The notes below the pieces were generated by a model, which searched no databases, was not told where the DNA came from, and worked only from the letters and a program-made list of their open reading frames with translations. A program made the translations under genes and the position numbers. This document shows, one piece after another, positions 29,311 to 39,563 of a stretch of 64,000 nucleotides of DNA. The stretch's first letter is position 1; every line of letters starts with the position of its first letter. Source of the DNA: Diplonema papillatum (taxonomy: Eukaryota; Euglenozoa; Diplonemea; Diplonemida; Diplonemidae); assembly GCA_030068145.1 (NCBI GenBank), contig JAPJBO010000304.1, forward strand, positions 62,001 through 126,000, in the 5' to 3' direction.

Positions 29311-31032
29311 TCAGACCGCCTCGTCCTGCTTCGCCTTCTTCCTCGCCGCGAAGCAAGGGGCGCAGATCTTCGACTCGCATGCGCACGCCCTCATCATCGT
29401 TCCCTTCTGGCGGGTGGTGTCGCATACCGAGCATACAGTTTCGCTCTTGTTGCGCGCTGCTTCCTGCCATTCGTGGCAGTGCTCTTCTTTTACCGCTTCG
29501 TCGGCCTGTGGTTCTCCAGGTACGGTTACTCTGGGGACCTTCCCGTGCCAGATTTTGGCTTCCGCCCTTCTCTCGTCACCGTGGGCGAGCTCGCGGATGT
29601 GCAGTGGGTCCCGTCCGGCGCGCCTGAGCACCTCCGCTGGGGGCGGGCTTTGCGCCGTCACGACCATCCGCGTCCTCCCTTTCTTCGAGAACGTCTTCCG
29701 CGTCCTGCCGACCCAGCCCGCGCGCACGAGCGCCTGCACGATGTCTTCGGCGTGCTCGTTCCGGCCGCCCGTGACAAAGTACGCAACTCCTTCGTCCGGC
29801 AGCTCCGGAGCGAGCAGCATGCCTGCCGCCTCTCGCAACGCCTCGAGCTGCTCCCCTTCCGCGCTGTAACGTACACCCAATCGTGCTCTCGCCGGCACCA
29901 GACCGTGTGTCCCCGGTAAGGCTGTAAGAGCCAGGGCCTCTTCCAAGGTCGCGTCCTCTGCAAGCCATTGAACTTTGTGGGACTCCCCACCTTCTACGAA
30001 CCTCGGAGCCGACCAGAACAGCCCTTCGTGTCCGCTTGCCCCGAGGAGGCTGGCTGCGTGTGCTTGCGGCACCCGGACCATGCACGTGCTACGATCGGAC
30101 ATCCTAGCGTGGCGCCAACGGTGTCGCCTCTCGATGGTGACGGCTGCCCCCTTTGCCGATCTCGCGCACAGCGTGTCGGTGGCCCCGGCCCCCTTCGTCT
30201 CACTCCGCAGAATCTCGACCTTCTCGTCTGTCAGTTCGCGATGGAGTGCCGTGAACACGAGCACGCGTGTTGCCGAGGCGTCCCCATCCAGCGTCACCTG
30301 TCCTCCAGATGGCTTCGCCGTTTTGGCTCCGCGCAGTGTCACGTGCGCGTACTCCACTGACCCGTCTTCCCGGAACACTAGCTCGCGCGTCGAGTCTTCG
30401 GCTATGGATCGCGGGGTGACGATCACCAAACGTACCCCTTCCGTCTCCAGTTGCGTCAGCTCGTCGGCGTACTGGAGCACGCGCCTCCCTTCGCCCATCG
30501 TTGCTTCGATTACGCCTTCTGGCTTCGCCTTCTTCTCGGATTCGTCGAGGAGCAGCTTCGCATCGATCAGCGGTAGCTCCCAATCCTTCGCTCTGAGAGC
30601 AGGTTTTCCTCTGCTAACGGGCTTCTTCTCGCCATCGGGCTTCTTACCACAATCTGCAGTCGTCGTTCGCCGCGCTTCCTTCCCGGCGGTCGCGACCTTC
30701 AGCCAGCCGCTCTTCATCTCCTGCTTCGGCTTCGCCTCTGCGCTCTTCGGGCCTCCTTTCGGCGGCACCGTCGTCCACGCGCCTTCTCGCCGCACTGCCG
30801 GTGCGTCCGCCTTCCAGTTGGCCTGCGTCTTTCGCGGTTCGGCCTTCACTTCCGCTTTCGCTTCCTTCTTCGGCGCCTTCTCTGCCCTTACCGTGGGATG
30901 TTTTCGTCCCATCCTTTCTGACAGGATCAGTAGGATCTTGACGATCCCAAACACAGTGCAGTACTGCGCTTCGTCTTCGGCTGTCCCCGCGAGGAGCTGT
31001 GCCTTTGCGAGATACTGCTGTATCTCCTCCAC
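29311..31032 (-). CDS. LINE ORF1 protein
   Basis: About 573 open codons. The first codon at 31032 is GTG; the first in-frame ATG lies about 40 codons in, so the start is uncertain. The N-terminal third is very Lys/Ala-rich and disordered (EKAPKKEAKAEVKAEPRKTQ), suited to nucleic-acid binding. The middle looks folded but is not recognised. The last ~60 residues carry a Cys/His cluster (CHEWQ, CSVCDTT, CACESKICAPC) likely to bind zinc. The position 5' of ORF2 and the composition fit a LINE ORF1 chaperone. ORF1 ends ~105 bases before the ORF2 ATG. Confidence 0.8.
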   Translation of the reverse strand: MEEIQQYLAKAQLLAGTAEDEAQYCTVFGIVKILLILSERMGRKHPTVRAEKAPKKEAKAEVKAEPRKTQANWKADAPAVRREGAWTTVPPKGGPKSAEAKPKQEMKSGWLKVATAGKEARRTTTADCGKKPDGEKKPVSRGKPALRAKDWELPLIDAKLLLDESEKKAKPEGVIEATMGEGRRVLQYADELTQLETEGVRLVIVTPRSIAEDSTRELVFREDGSVEYAHVTLRGAKTAKPSGGQVTLDGDASATRVLVFTALHRELTDEKVEILRSETKGAGATDTLCARSAKGAAVTIERRHRWRHARMSDRSTCMVRVPQAHAASLLGASGHEGLFWSAPRFVEGGESHKVQWLAEDATLEEALALTALPGTHGLVPARARLGVRYSAEGEQLEALREAAGMLLAPELPDEGVAYFVTGGRNEHAEDIVQALVRAGWVGRTRKTFSKKGRTRMVVTAQSPPPAEVLRRAGRDPLHIRELAHGDERRAEAKIWHGKVPRVTVPGEPQADEAVKEEHCHEWQEAARNKSETVCSVCDTTRQKGTMMRACACESKICAPCFAARKKAKQDEAV

Positions 31033-31127
31033 TGCGGTCGGGCCCGGTTTTCTGACGTGTTTTCTCTCCGTCTGGTTCTCTTCTCCTCTTGTCGTTTCTT
31101 TCTGTGCTCTCTTGATGTGCTTCCTTT

Positions 31128-31165
31128 GCCGTTAAGCAGCGGCTGCCGGCTTATCCCGTGACACC
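31128..31165 (-). repeat. Hairpin element right part and second target-site copy
   Basis: 31128-31139 repeats GCCGTTAAGCAG. 31140-31165 completes the hairpin (CGGCTGCCGG to GTGACACC). Confidence 0.88.
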
Positions 31166-31363
31166 TTTTATATGTACGTTATTGAAAGAGTAGCGTTGGC
31201 ACTCTTACAGGTTCGTTCCCTCACACTTTAGGTGCAGCGCCGGACGCGGCACGAGGCAGTCTCCTCCCGTTCGGGAGGAGTTGTACCTGCACGTTCTTCA
31301 TACATTGTTTCCTTCGGTTCTTTGTCTGGCACAGAGGGCTGTAGCACTTTGTCTGACCGAGCA

Positions 31364-31413
31364 AAAAAGCCGGTTTCAGCCAAAAACCCGGTTTCGGCTG
31401 AAACCGGCTTTTT
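31364..31413. repeat. Perfect 18-bp stem hairpin of AACCGG type
   Basis: AAAAAGCCGGTTTCAGCC and its exact complement 31396-31413 enclose a 14-base loop. A related hairpin built from CCAAAACCGG/CCCGGTTTTGG lies at about 47078-47105. Confidence 0.9.
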
Positions 31414-32515
31414 GGGGCTCTGCGGTGCCTGTGGGTGTCTGAGTGCCTGGAACTGTCGCCCCGCGCACGCAAACAAGGGACCGGAGGGGGGTGGTGAGAT
31501 ATAGGCTTGCAGTGGCGGTGTGCACGTCTATCAAACTACGGAGATGGTGAGTGAAAAGCTTCGAAGTTAGCAGTGACACACCGTGACGCGCCACGTAACT
31601 GCAGCACTGTACAGTAGGTACAGTACTGCAGGGACTCTGGCAGCTTCGTCGAGAATTTCCTTCCAAGCCGGCGCTTATGTCAGAGGAATGAGGGCTGAAA
31701 GGTGAACACTGACAAAAGCAGCCCCTTGATGTTCTCTCTTCTGATGGCCAAAAAGGTTCTCGAATTTGCGTGAAAGGGGGGCGTAAGAGGAGCTAGACGG
31801 AGGCTTGGCTTCGCCCGTTTGTTCGGGCCGCGGGGGAAACACTTTGAGAGGATGGCTTTTTTTTTCTTCTCCCCTCAAAGTCAGGGGTTTTGTGTGCGTG
31901 CTTTACGGATCTGCACGGCCCACTGTGTTGTTGTGAAAATCGTGAAAACAACAACAGGTGATTTCACACGTGGTGGATAACACGTGACGTAACATGGTTC
32001 ACATGCTCTTCGACTGTATTAACATGTGGTATAGGACGTGTGGGGTATACGATTGATGACCTTCCAGACTCTGAGTGTTGTTGAGGCCCTTCTTCTGAGC
32101 ATAGAAGTCATCATTTGCCGATCAGCGTCCACACCGAGCCTGAAAAAGCTTTTGTGCGGTCAGAACGGTCCGGTCAAGACAGCAACCCGTGCGAGTGAAC
32201 ACCACACCGCCTTATCGCTACGTGTAAAGACGCCTTTTTGCGACGTGTAAAGGGTCGTCACTTCTCGCAGCATGTGGGGGATTTCGCGTCCGTGCATTGC
32301 AATTCGGCGTTCCACTCACTAACTCGCGAAAAATCGGGGCGGCACCACCATACCAGATTATTGCGGAGATTGGCAAGCGAATGAGGTCACCAAAGATGCA
32401 TCCTTCTGCGCCAGTCTTGCGAAAACGGTTCGAGGCAACCAACCGGCCAGGTCGGGTCCCGACGCAAAACCAGTGAACGTCTGCCGTACAGACGGAGGGT
32501 CCAGCAGCATACGTA
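31414..32515. other. Spacer, with a fragment of family E
   Basis: 31632-31680 matches one end of family E (CTGGCAGCTTCGTCGAG... GGCGCTTATGT). Nothing else recognised. Confidence 0.4.
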
Positions 32516-32519
32516 GTAG

Positions 32520-32830
32520 GTACTACGTATGGTATACATACACCTACGTATGTAGATGCACAACATGCTACTGCGTATGGTGCTGCTACTAGCACCACAG
32601 CTGCTACTGCGTCCTCGTGGTTGTGTACACACATGCACCTCGGTGTACATGCATACACACACCTACGTATGTGGATGCATAGCATGCTACTGCGTATGGT
32701 ATGTGTTGCTACTAGCACCACAGCTGCTACTGCGTCCTCGTGGTTGTGTACACACATGCACCTCGGTGTACATGCTACGCTGCTCCACAGTACGTAGGTA
32801 TGGTATACAAACACCTTCGTATGTTAAGTA
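32520..32830. repeat. Tandem ~123-bp repeats rich in TACGTATG
   Basis: About two and a half copies of a unit containing CACACCTACGTATGT, ACTGCGTATGGT, CTACTAGCACCACAGCTGC and CGTCCTCGTGGTTGTG. Compare 32585-32665 with 32710-32780. No coding role recognised. Confidence 0.8.
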
Positions 32831-32944
32831 AGCCCAGCCGACCAAGCCAAAGACACTCGAGAGGCTGTTGCGTGCTGCGGACATGCTCGCGCTTACTGCT
32901 TCTTCTTCTTCTTCCGCGCCGGTTCCTGCGAGTGCAGGTGACTT

Positions 32945-33085
32945 GTTAGAGCTAAAGTTCGCTTGAGATTCCGGAATTTTGCGAAGCCTCTTGAGGGGGG
33001 AAGACTTAGTTTAATGTTTAGGCAGAACACTGCCTCGCATGCATGTTTGATGCTAGCATCAAGTCTTCGTCGAAGAAAGTGTAGG
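32945..33085 (+). repeat. AGTTCGCTTGA motif followed by family D element
   Basis: 32945-32985 is a copy of the dispersed motif. 32995-33085 is family D: ACTTAGTTTAATGTTTAGGC, the hairpin GGCAGAACACTGCC, CATGCATG and the palindrome GATGCTAGCATC. Other D copies are at 33440-33515 and 43208-43285, with related ones at 9035-9080 and 9520-9570. Confidence 0.7.
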
Positions 33086-33211
33086 GGAGCAGCCCACCTG
33101 TCAGCCTCACGACTGCTGCTCTCATACAACAAATGAGGGGTGGCTAATTACGATATTCTCTGGATAGCGACAGGGGTTAAGCTTGTACAAGTGATAGACC
33201 GGGTGGACAAG

Positions 33212-33435
33212 AAAAATACTCGAGGGACTGCCTTGTGCTCATTTCGAAGGAGGCTAGAGGGGGAGAAAACAATACAACTGCAAAGCGGGTCTTTTTTGTT
33301 GAACGCTTACGCCCGCCACTAAACCCAGATTTACCTGTGTTTCGTGTGGGCAACAGCACGTTTACCTCCTTTAATCTATCGCAACTGGCAGTCTCCTCGA
33401 GCATTTCCTACAAAGCAGGTGCTTATACAAAACAA
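33212..33435 (+). repeat. Introner-like family F, copy 3 (full length)
   Basis: Same ends as copies 1 and 2, and joined directly to a family D copy (33440-33515) at its right end. Confidence 0.85.
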
Positions 33436-33603
33436 AAGGGGGGGAAAACTTAGTTTAATGTTTAGGCAGAACACTGCCTCGCATGCATGTTTGATGCTAG
33501 CATCAAGTCTTGAAGAAAGTGTAAAATAAAATAGGGGAAAGGGAAAAAGGAACGCAGGGAGTGTAAGACTCCGCAGGGGGGGGGGGGGGTGTACGAAAGT
33601 GTT

Positions 33604-33690
33604 GCTCGTGCGCACTAGCGGAACTCACCTGCTTTTGGTAAGTTCCATGAAGTACGCTGCCAACTACTAATTCTCAGCACAAACCACTGC
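33604..33690 (+). repeat. GTGCGCACTAGCGG element, copy 2
   Basis: Matches the reverse complement of 3390-3480. Confidence 0.6.
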
Positions 33691-34123
33691 ATGGTTAATA
33701 CGAGAAAGGGCTGCCTCCAATTCGCATCCAGCCCCTGTCGAAACGAACACCGGGCGGCAAGCGTTTTAGCGGTTGTCGTCTTGATTTGCAAGTATGGGGG
33801 AAACGATGGCGGGATCACTGCTGGATTCAGAAGGCTGGGATAAACCCCTCGCATCAAGACCTGTGCTCTATGAACGGTGGTAATGGTGCCTCTCTTCATC
33901 GGGATGAAAGCGCTTACGTGTACACCATACCAGGGCTTGCGCTCTGTTTTCGGTCTCAGAGAAAATACGTGTGGTCCACATGTGGTTAAGGTCCGAGGGG
34001 AAAAAAACCTTCCCCTCATGTGCGAGTCACAGTGCGACGGCAAAAAAAAAAAAAAAAACAGCGTCGCTAGGTGGCTGCTGGACTTGGCGACACCTGGCTG
34101 TGCGGCCTTGACCACTAGTGGAC

Positions 34124-34585
34124 CTAGACTCCCAATAAATCAAAATCCACACGTGGTACCTGTGGATCCACACGTGGGTAACAAAATCCAAAAAGAATTA
34201 ACGTGTAGAAATCCACACGTTCCACACGTGGAGCGTAAGCCCTGCACCATACGCATACGGGTCGACGACCGATGCTACTGTGAACAAACCAGCGCGATGG
34301 GGGATAAACGGTACACACCGGCGCTTCTTGGATCCCAGATTCGAATTCGCTGAACTGACCGACTCGGGACGTTGCGATCGGCTTGCGGAAGGCCTTCTTT
34401 GCCGCGGCGGTTTCTTCTTCTTCTCTTGTCTTGCCCGTGCCTCCTTCTCTGAACCGCTCAGCGTGCTTCGCCTTGCGCACCAGCGCCGGCTCGTACGTCT
34501 CACCTCGCGACGACTCGTGCGCAAGATCTCGCAGGTTCGACGGATTCTTGACAATGCCGAAACTTTTCGCCACGTGCCCGAGATG
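34124..34585 (-). CDS. DDX31: DDX31/Dbp7-type RNA helicase, exon 3 (C-terminus)
   Basis: Begins after an AG acceptor at 34586-34587 with HLGHVAKSFGIVKNPSNLRD. This is the characteristic C-terminal continuation of the DDX31/Dbp7 family after the VRNL block that ends exon 2; both sites are phase 0. A Lys/Arg/Glu-rich tail follows, as in the family. The reading frame stays open to a stop at 34124, but the last ~55 residues look non-conserved, so an additional intron or an earlier end is possible. Confidence 0.85.
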   Translation of the reverse strand, partial: HLGHVAKSFGIVKNPSNLRDLAHESSRGETYEPALVRKAKHAERFREGGTGKTREEEETAAAKKAFRKPIATSRVGQFSEFESGIQEAPVCTVYPPSRWFVHSSIGRRPVCVWCRAYAPRVERVDFYTLILFGFCYPRVDPQVPRVDFDLLGV

Positions 34586-34689
34586 CTGTCACGGTTCAGG
34601 TTTAGGTAAAGACAAGGAAGTCTTCCCATACACTAACCGCACACAGCACGTGAACAGAAAATGAAGATTCTTTTATTATCGATTAGTCA

Positions 34690-34843
34690 ACCGACAGCTC
34701 AGGACAGCCAGGGACACCTTCGGAAAGAAGACTTGCACGCACGTACAAAAAGTTCTAAAATTCGCAATTCCCATTGACTATCGCGTCTGGCCGCGGTCTT
34801 CATCGTTCCCGGAGCCAAGGCATCCACCGATAAGTGCGATTGA
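34690..34843 (-). rRNA. 5.8S rRNA-like fragment in a helicase intron
   Basis: On the minus strand: ATCGGTGGATGCCTTGGCTC, then AACGATGAAGACCGCGGCC, ACGCGATAGTCAATGGGAAT and GAATTGCGAATT, the 5.8S landmarks in order. The 3' third is diverged. It lies inside intron 2 of the helicase (34586-35465), on the same strand, without adjacent 18S or 28S. Confidence 0.85.
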
Positions 34844-35049
34844 TGCCACCCTCGAACAACAGCAGTTGAGCCGAGGGGAACAGTTGTTTTGCCTTTCCGA
34901 TTGCTCGGGATTTTCGACTTTCTTCATGACCATGTGCTGAAACCCTCGGTTTCAAAACTCTTTCGTCCCTGAACTACTCGTTACCGGAGCGCGCGTAACG
35001 CCCGATGCATCCCATCGCAGATGAGCGGTCCGGAGAAATGTAAAGGAGA

Positions 35050-35263
35050 ACGTGCTTGGAATGGGTATGTGCTCAACACCGCACTGGTCCTGTCTGCGAA
35101 GTATTTCGGTCCTTTAAGCCACGGACACAAAAGGCGGACCACCATCTGCGCGGAACCTGAGTGTCTGCAGACAGGACAGCGGTGTGAGTCTGGTTTGTCA
35201 AGCGGCTGTTCGTGGCTCGACACAGCCGGGACCAGAGCACAGGCGAATCCGTCACGGGGAGAA
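35050..35263 (+). repeat. Dispersed family B, copy 2
   Basis: Close match to 13290-13520, also inside an intron. Confidence 0.8.
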
Positions 35264-35465
35264 GGCCCCTACAAGCGTGTCGCAATCAGTTAGAAACCTC
35301 AGGGCACTCGCCCTGATTGTGACTGCGACTCGCTAGGCAGCACTGACTTGTCTTCTTTTTACGGTGGCAATCTGCGAAGTAAACTCCGCAGAGCACAGTG
35401 GACATGGGGTTGCCGTGTGCCGCACATGATGACATTGTAATCAGAATGTAGAGGGGAGGTCATAC

Positions 35466-36704
35466 CAGGTTTCGGACGGAGAACATCGACGACAGGTGCT
35501 TCGCGTAGCTGGTGTACGCCCGTAGGTACCCGTGGTAGGCTACGGCGGATAGGTGCCGCAATTCGTAGTCCCGCGCGACGGTTCGCTCGATGCGCGTGTT
35601 GAGGTACGCGGCGGTCTCGAGCAGGTGGCTGCCGCCGAGGGCCTTCGCCAGCTGGAAGAGTACCAGCTGCCACGACATCTCGTGCACCTCCCGCGGGGGG
35701 TCGAACACGGCCTTAACAGCCGCGACGTACGGCTTCTCGTGCTCCTGCACGAAGACGATCGAGTCGCCTTTGTTCCCGGCACGCGCTGTTCTTCCTATGC
35801 GGTGAGTATACAGCTTTTCGTCCGCCGCCGGGTCGAACTGGATGCACCACTGTATGCCCGGCATGTCGAGCCCCCGCGACGCAACGTCGGTCGCGAGGAG
35901 AATCCCACTTTCCGCTGCTCGAAACGCATCGAACACCCCCGTCCGATCCAGCTGCGTCATGTTCCCGTGCAGTTTGAACAGCTGGAACGGCAAGAACGGG
36001 GCGAGGTCGGCCTCGTCTTCTTCTTCGTCTCGGACTTCCTTCCCCCTCCAGTCCTTGCCTTGCGACCGGTCCCCGCCGGCGCGCGCCCCTTTTGGAGCCG
36101 GGGCCTCCTCGAAGTCGCTCACCGGCTCGTCGTCGTCGGCCCCGCCGTCGTCGAACTCTTGGTACCCCTCGGAATCGGAGTCGTTCAGGTGCTCGTTCGC
36201 GAGGCGGATCATGCGCTTTTGCGCCTTCTTCTTCAGCTTCCCGGCGGCGACCGCGCGCTTGTCGGCGGGCGTCGCGTTCCTCTTCGCCTTCGCCTCCGGA
36301 TCCGCCACCCGCAGGTTCGAAAACAGGAGGTAGTAGTACTCCACCGCGTCGGCCGACGAAAAAAACACCGCCAGCTTGCTGCCCTTGCCGCCTGCGCCGC
36401 CGCCGCCGGTCCCCGGAGCCGCGTGGTTCGGGAGGGCCTGCTGGTTGGGCGCCGGCTTGTGGGCTTTCGTCATCAGGACAGTGTGCGAGCGGGACGCGGT
36501 GTAGTTGGAGGCGGCGGGTGCGTGGGCGGCGCCGTCGGCCGGGCGCTCCTGCATCTTCCAGCGGAGGAGGGAGAGCAGCAGGATCAGCCGGTGCTTCGTC
36601 GGGGCCACCAGGTAGTGCTGCGTGAGCGACTCCGGCGCGCAGACTCGGATGGCGGACGTGTCTTCTTGCTGCTGCTGCTGCTGGTGCTGCTGCTGTTCGT
36701 AGCC
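35466..36704 (-). CDS. DDX31: DDX31/Dbp7-type RNA helicase, exon 2
   Basis: 413 codons between an AG acceptor at 36705-36706 and a GTATGA donor below 35466, phase 0 at both ends. It starts with a Gln-rich stretch, then CAPESLTQHYLVAPTKHRLI and LAVFFSSADAVEYYYLLF (motif IV region). A ~120-residue charged, acidic insertion follows. The helicase C-terminal lobe comes after it: FKLHGNMTQLDRTGVFDAF, ILLATDVASRGLDMPG (motif V) and HRIGRTARAG (motif VI). The end, YLRAYTSYAKHLSSMFSVRN, is diagnostic for DDX31/Dbp7 rather than other DEAD-box helicases. Dbp7 acts in early 60S ribosomal subunit assembly in the nucleolus; that role is inferred here from the family. Confidence 0.92.
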
Positions 36705-36861
36705 CTGCGCGTGTCGTTTTAGATCAGCTCGGTGTGTGCGACCGCTACTTGGTTGTAGAACAAAACTTATAAATATGACGCTCGATTCTCGGAAGATTGG
36801 GGAAAGACGATATTTTCCTCGTTTTGCACTGTATGCTGGATACAGGTGAAGGTGGACTACT

Positions 36862-37823
36862 TTGTCTTGTAGAGGGCAAGTTCACTTGGAGATCCGGGGG
36901 TTTTATAGTCTTTTGTTATGTCTTGTAGAGTGCATGTTCACTTGGAGATCCGGGGGTTTTATAGTCCTTTGTTATTGTTCTCTGCGTTCAGCTTCCCGGC
37001 GGCGACCGCGCGCTTGTCGGATCCGCCACCCGCAGGTTCGAAAACAGGAGGTAGTAGTACTCCACCGCGTCAGCGGAGGAAGGAGAGCAGCAGGATCAGC
37101 CGGTGCTTCGTCGGGGCCACCAGGTAGTGCTGCGTGAGCGACTCCGGCGCGCAGACTCGGATGGCGGACGTGTCTTCTTGCTGCTGCTGCTGCTGGTGCT
37201 GCTGCTGTTCGTAGCCCTGCGCGTGTCGTTTTAGATCAGCTCGGTGTGTGCGACCGCTACTTGGTTGTAGAACAAAACTTATAAATATGACGCTCGATTC
37301 TCGGAAGATTGGGGAAAGACGATATTTTCCTCGTTTTGCACTGTATGCTGGATACAGGTGAAGGTGGACTACTTTGTCTTGTAGAGGGCAAGTTCACTTG
37401 GAGATCCGGGGGTTTTATAGTCTTTTGTTATGTCTTGTAGAGTGCATGTTCACTTGGAGATCCGGGGGTTTTATAGTCTTTTGTTATGTCTTGTAGAGTG
37501 CATGTTCACTTGGAGATCCGGGGGTTTTATAGTCCTTTGTTATTGTTCTCTGCGTTCAGCTTCCCGGCGGCGACCGCGCGCTTGTCGGATCCGCCACCCG
37601 CAGGTTCGAAAACAGGAGGTAGTAGTACTCCACCGCGTCAGCGGAGGAAGGAGAGCAGCAGGATCAGCCGGTGCTTCGTCGGGGCCACCAGGTAGTGCTG
37701 CGTGAGCGACTCCGGCGCGCAGACTCGGATGGCGGACGTGTCTTCTTGCTGCTGCTGGTGCTGGTGCTGCTCGTAGCCCTGCGCGTGTTGTTTACGATCA
37801 GCGACCTTTACTTTGGTAAACAT
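36862..37823 (-). repeat. Two partial copies of helicase exon 2 with tandem 57-bp repeats
   Basis: 36980-37250 and 37555-37810 repeat the 5' edge of exon 2 (acceptor, Gln run, PESLTQHYLV block, then fragments). Both carry the same internal deletions at GCTTGTCGGATCCGCC and at CCGCGTCAGCGGAGG. Between them, a ~57-bp unit with GTTCACTTGGAGATCCGGGG occurs twice at 36868-36980 and three times at 37377-37548. The last copy differs by having CAC codons among the Gln codons. Confidence 0.88.
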
Positions 37824-37976
37824 GGTTCGTGGGCTCGGTAGAGCGAGGGGTAAATTACGGTGTTTTTCTGGGAATAGTGACTAATAACCTTTGCTCAAGT
37901 GTTAGTTCTCGTCGAAATAGGTATTAATCTTCTAGGATCTTCGATCAGAATATACGTCGTTTTTTTTGTCGTATAA

Positions 37977-38140
37977 TACTGACCAAAGGTGATGAAAATG
38001 ATAAGGCAAAAGTTTCTTGTTCTTCGCGTGTACAGGGTATAAACCTCTCTGGGGGAGGTTTCCTGTATTAGCACTTTTTCGTTGGCTTCGTTTTCTCTTT
38101 CATGTGCAACCGTTGTTCCGGAAATGTTCCCGCAGTACAG
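37977..38140 (-). repeat. Intronic hairpin element with a copy at 44.4-44.95 kb
   Basis: Contains TACAGG..AAACCTC and GAGGTTTCCTGTA inverted repeats, ending TTCCGGAAATGTT. A copy at about 44855-44952 is almost identical. The flank CTGACCAAAGGTGATGAAA is at 44417-44436, so that copy has been split. Confidence 0.75.
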
Positions 38141-38159
38141 AAAGCGCGGCGGCACACAC

Positions 38160-39188
38160 CAAATACTGGTCGTGGTCGTCGTGCGTGTAGTCCTGGGATG
38201 CATCCCAAGCCTCCGCCGCCGGTGCGCCCGGCGCCGGAGCGTCGGTTGTGTTCGCGTCGCCGGCGCCCGCCGGCCGCGCGTGGTTGTCGTCGTTGAACGA
38301 GTCTCCTGACTCGCCTTCGCCGATGACGGTCGGGTTGCGCAGGACGTAGTGCGAGAGCCGCTTGATCGCGTTGCTGAGGGTGGCCGACACCAAAATCGAC
38401 TTCTCCAAAGGAGCTCGGCGCTGCGTCAAGATGTCTTTGATCTTCGTGATGGTGACCTCGTAGCCCATGTCTAAGAGACGGTCGGCTTCATCGAAGACGA
38501 TGAACTGCAACCGGCTGACGTTGAACGCGTGAGTAGTCCGCAAGTGGTCTTCAAGCCTACCCACCGTCGACACCAGCAGGTGCACGCCGTGGCGCAGCCG
38601 CGCCTTCTCCTTCTTCTTCTGCTCCCCGCCCTTGACGCAGCCCGTGACCAAAAACGGGATCTTCTGGCAGAGCTTCCGCAGAACGGCGTGGCACTGCTCA
38701 GCGAGCTCGTGCGTCGGGACCAGGAAGAGTGCGAGGGTGCCGTAGGACCGGTCGATGCGGTTGTCGGCGGTCCAGTTCAAGATCCGCTGGATCAGGGGGA
38801 GGAGGTAGGCGACCGTTTTCCCGCTGCCGGTGGCGCTGCGGATGAGCACGTCGCCCTCGGCCATGATGGGGTCGAACGCCTGCCGCTGCACCTTGGTCAA
38901 ATGCTTGAAGCCCTGCAGCGCGAGCCCCTCCTTCAGCCGCCCGTTGATGTCCAGCCCTTCGATCGCCCGCTCCTCGAAGATCGACGTCGGCTCCGCCTCG
39001 CCGTCCGCCGCCGGCTCCGCTGCCACTACAGGTGCTGCTGCTGCTGCTGCTGCAGCCGGCGCGGCGGGTGCCTTTTCGGTCTCCATCGGCGCGGCGGCGT
39101 CTGTCTCCCCGTTGCCTTCCGCTGCATCGGCTTCCGGCAGTTCGGAAGGTGCCGGGCGTTTCTTCTTCGTCACCTTCTTCATGACCAT
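38160..39188 (-). CDS. DDX31: DDX31/Dbp7-type RNA helicase, exon 1 (N-terminus)
   Basis: ATG at 39188 (MVMKKVTKKKRPAPSELPEA), 343 codons to a GTGTGT donor below 38160, phase 0. After a basic start and an Ala/Pro-rich linker (8 Ala near residue 50) comes the first RecA lobe: Q-motif region GLALQGFKHLTKVQRQAFDP, motif I SATGSGKT near 120, LFLVPTHELAEQ (Ia), STVGRLEDHL (Ib), FDEADRLLDMG (II) near 232 and LVSATLSNA (III) near 269. The GGEQKKKEKARLRHG block is typical of DDX31. It hydrolyses ATP to remodel RNA. Expression signals were not identified. A GC-rich acidic tail precedes the donor. Confidence 0.93.
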
Positions 39189-39274
39189 TTTCTGTCTTTG
39201 TTCTTTCTTCCGGAATGGAGTTGTTCCTTTCCGGATTCTGATGGCTGCAAGAGAGGGTGTGTGTACAGTTCCGT

Positions 39275-39412
39275 TTAATCGTGGTGCCTCCCTTCACGGA
39301 AGTACGACCGCTTGTGTGTTTGTGTGTGTGTGTGTGTGATCTCAGTAATGGGTAACCCCTGAGCGGAGTCTAGCCCAGTTGCGCAATGCACCTACGTTAC
39401 TGCCGATGCACC
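39275..39412 (+). repeat. Direct repeat bordering the RNase H LINE fragment, left copy
   Basis: GTGGTGCCTCCCTTCACG through a TG run and GATCTCAG to CAATGC..ACGTTAC recurs at 41168-41287. A (TG)n tract of about 22 bases is at 39318-39339. Confidence 0.75.
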
Positions 39413-39563
39413 AGCCGGCCGCTCGCGGTGGTTGCGACGTACACGGAAATGCAGCCTCGACTGGCATTGGTTTCCTTCTTCGTGATTTGCATGTTGCTGT
39501 CTACAGCAGGTGTCCGGGGGTATTCGCCTTCTCGTACATGTGGTGCAGCGCGGGGCGTCATGC

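Larger units (their letters stand above)
24001..31127 (-). mobile_element. Two-ORF non-LTR retrotransposon (LINE), near full length
   Basis: A 7.1-kb element transcribed from the minus strand, with ORF1 (29311-31032) and ORF2 (24058-29205), bounded by an exact 12-bp target-site duplication. ORF2 has the order 2A-type motif, APE endonuclease, reverse transcriptase, CCHC-like knuckle, Cys/His-rich repeats. No poly-A tail is obvious at the 3' end, which reads into TAACCCTAGCC on the minus strand. Both ORFs are open, so the copy may be recent. The LINE family cannot be named without a tree; APE plus a C-terminal zinc knuckle suits the large APE-type clades. Confidence 0.92.

Noticed and set aside
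31100-31165. Self-cleaving (HDV-like or hammerhead) ribozyme at the LINE 5' end
   Set aside because: The structured sequence belongs to the host hairpin element, as the empty copy at 63034 shows, and no hammerhead core was seen; an HDV-like fold in the LINE leader could not be excluded by eye.
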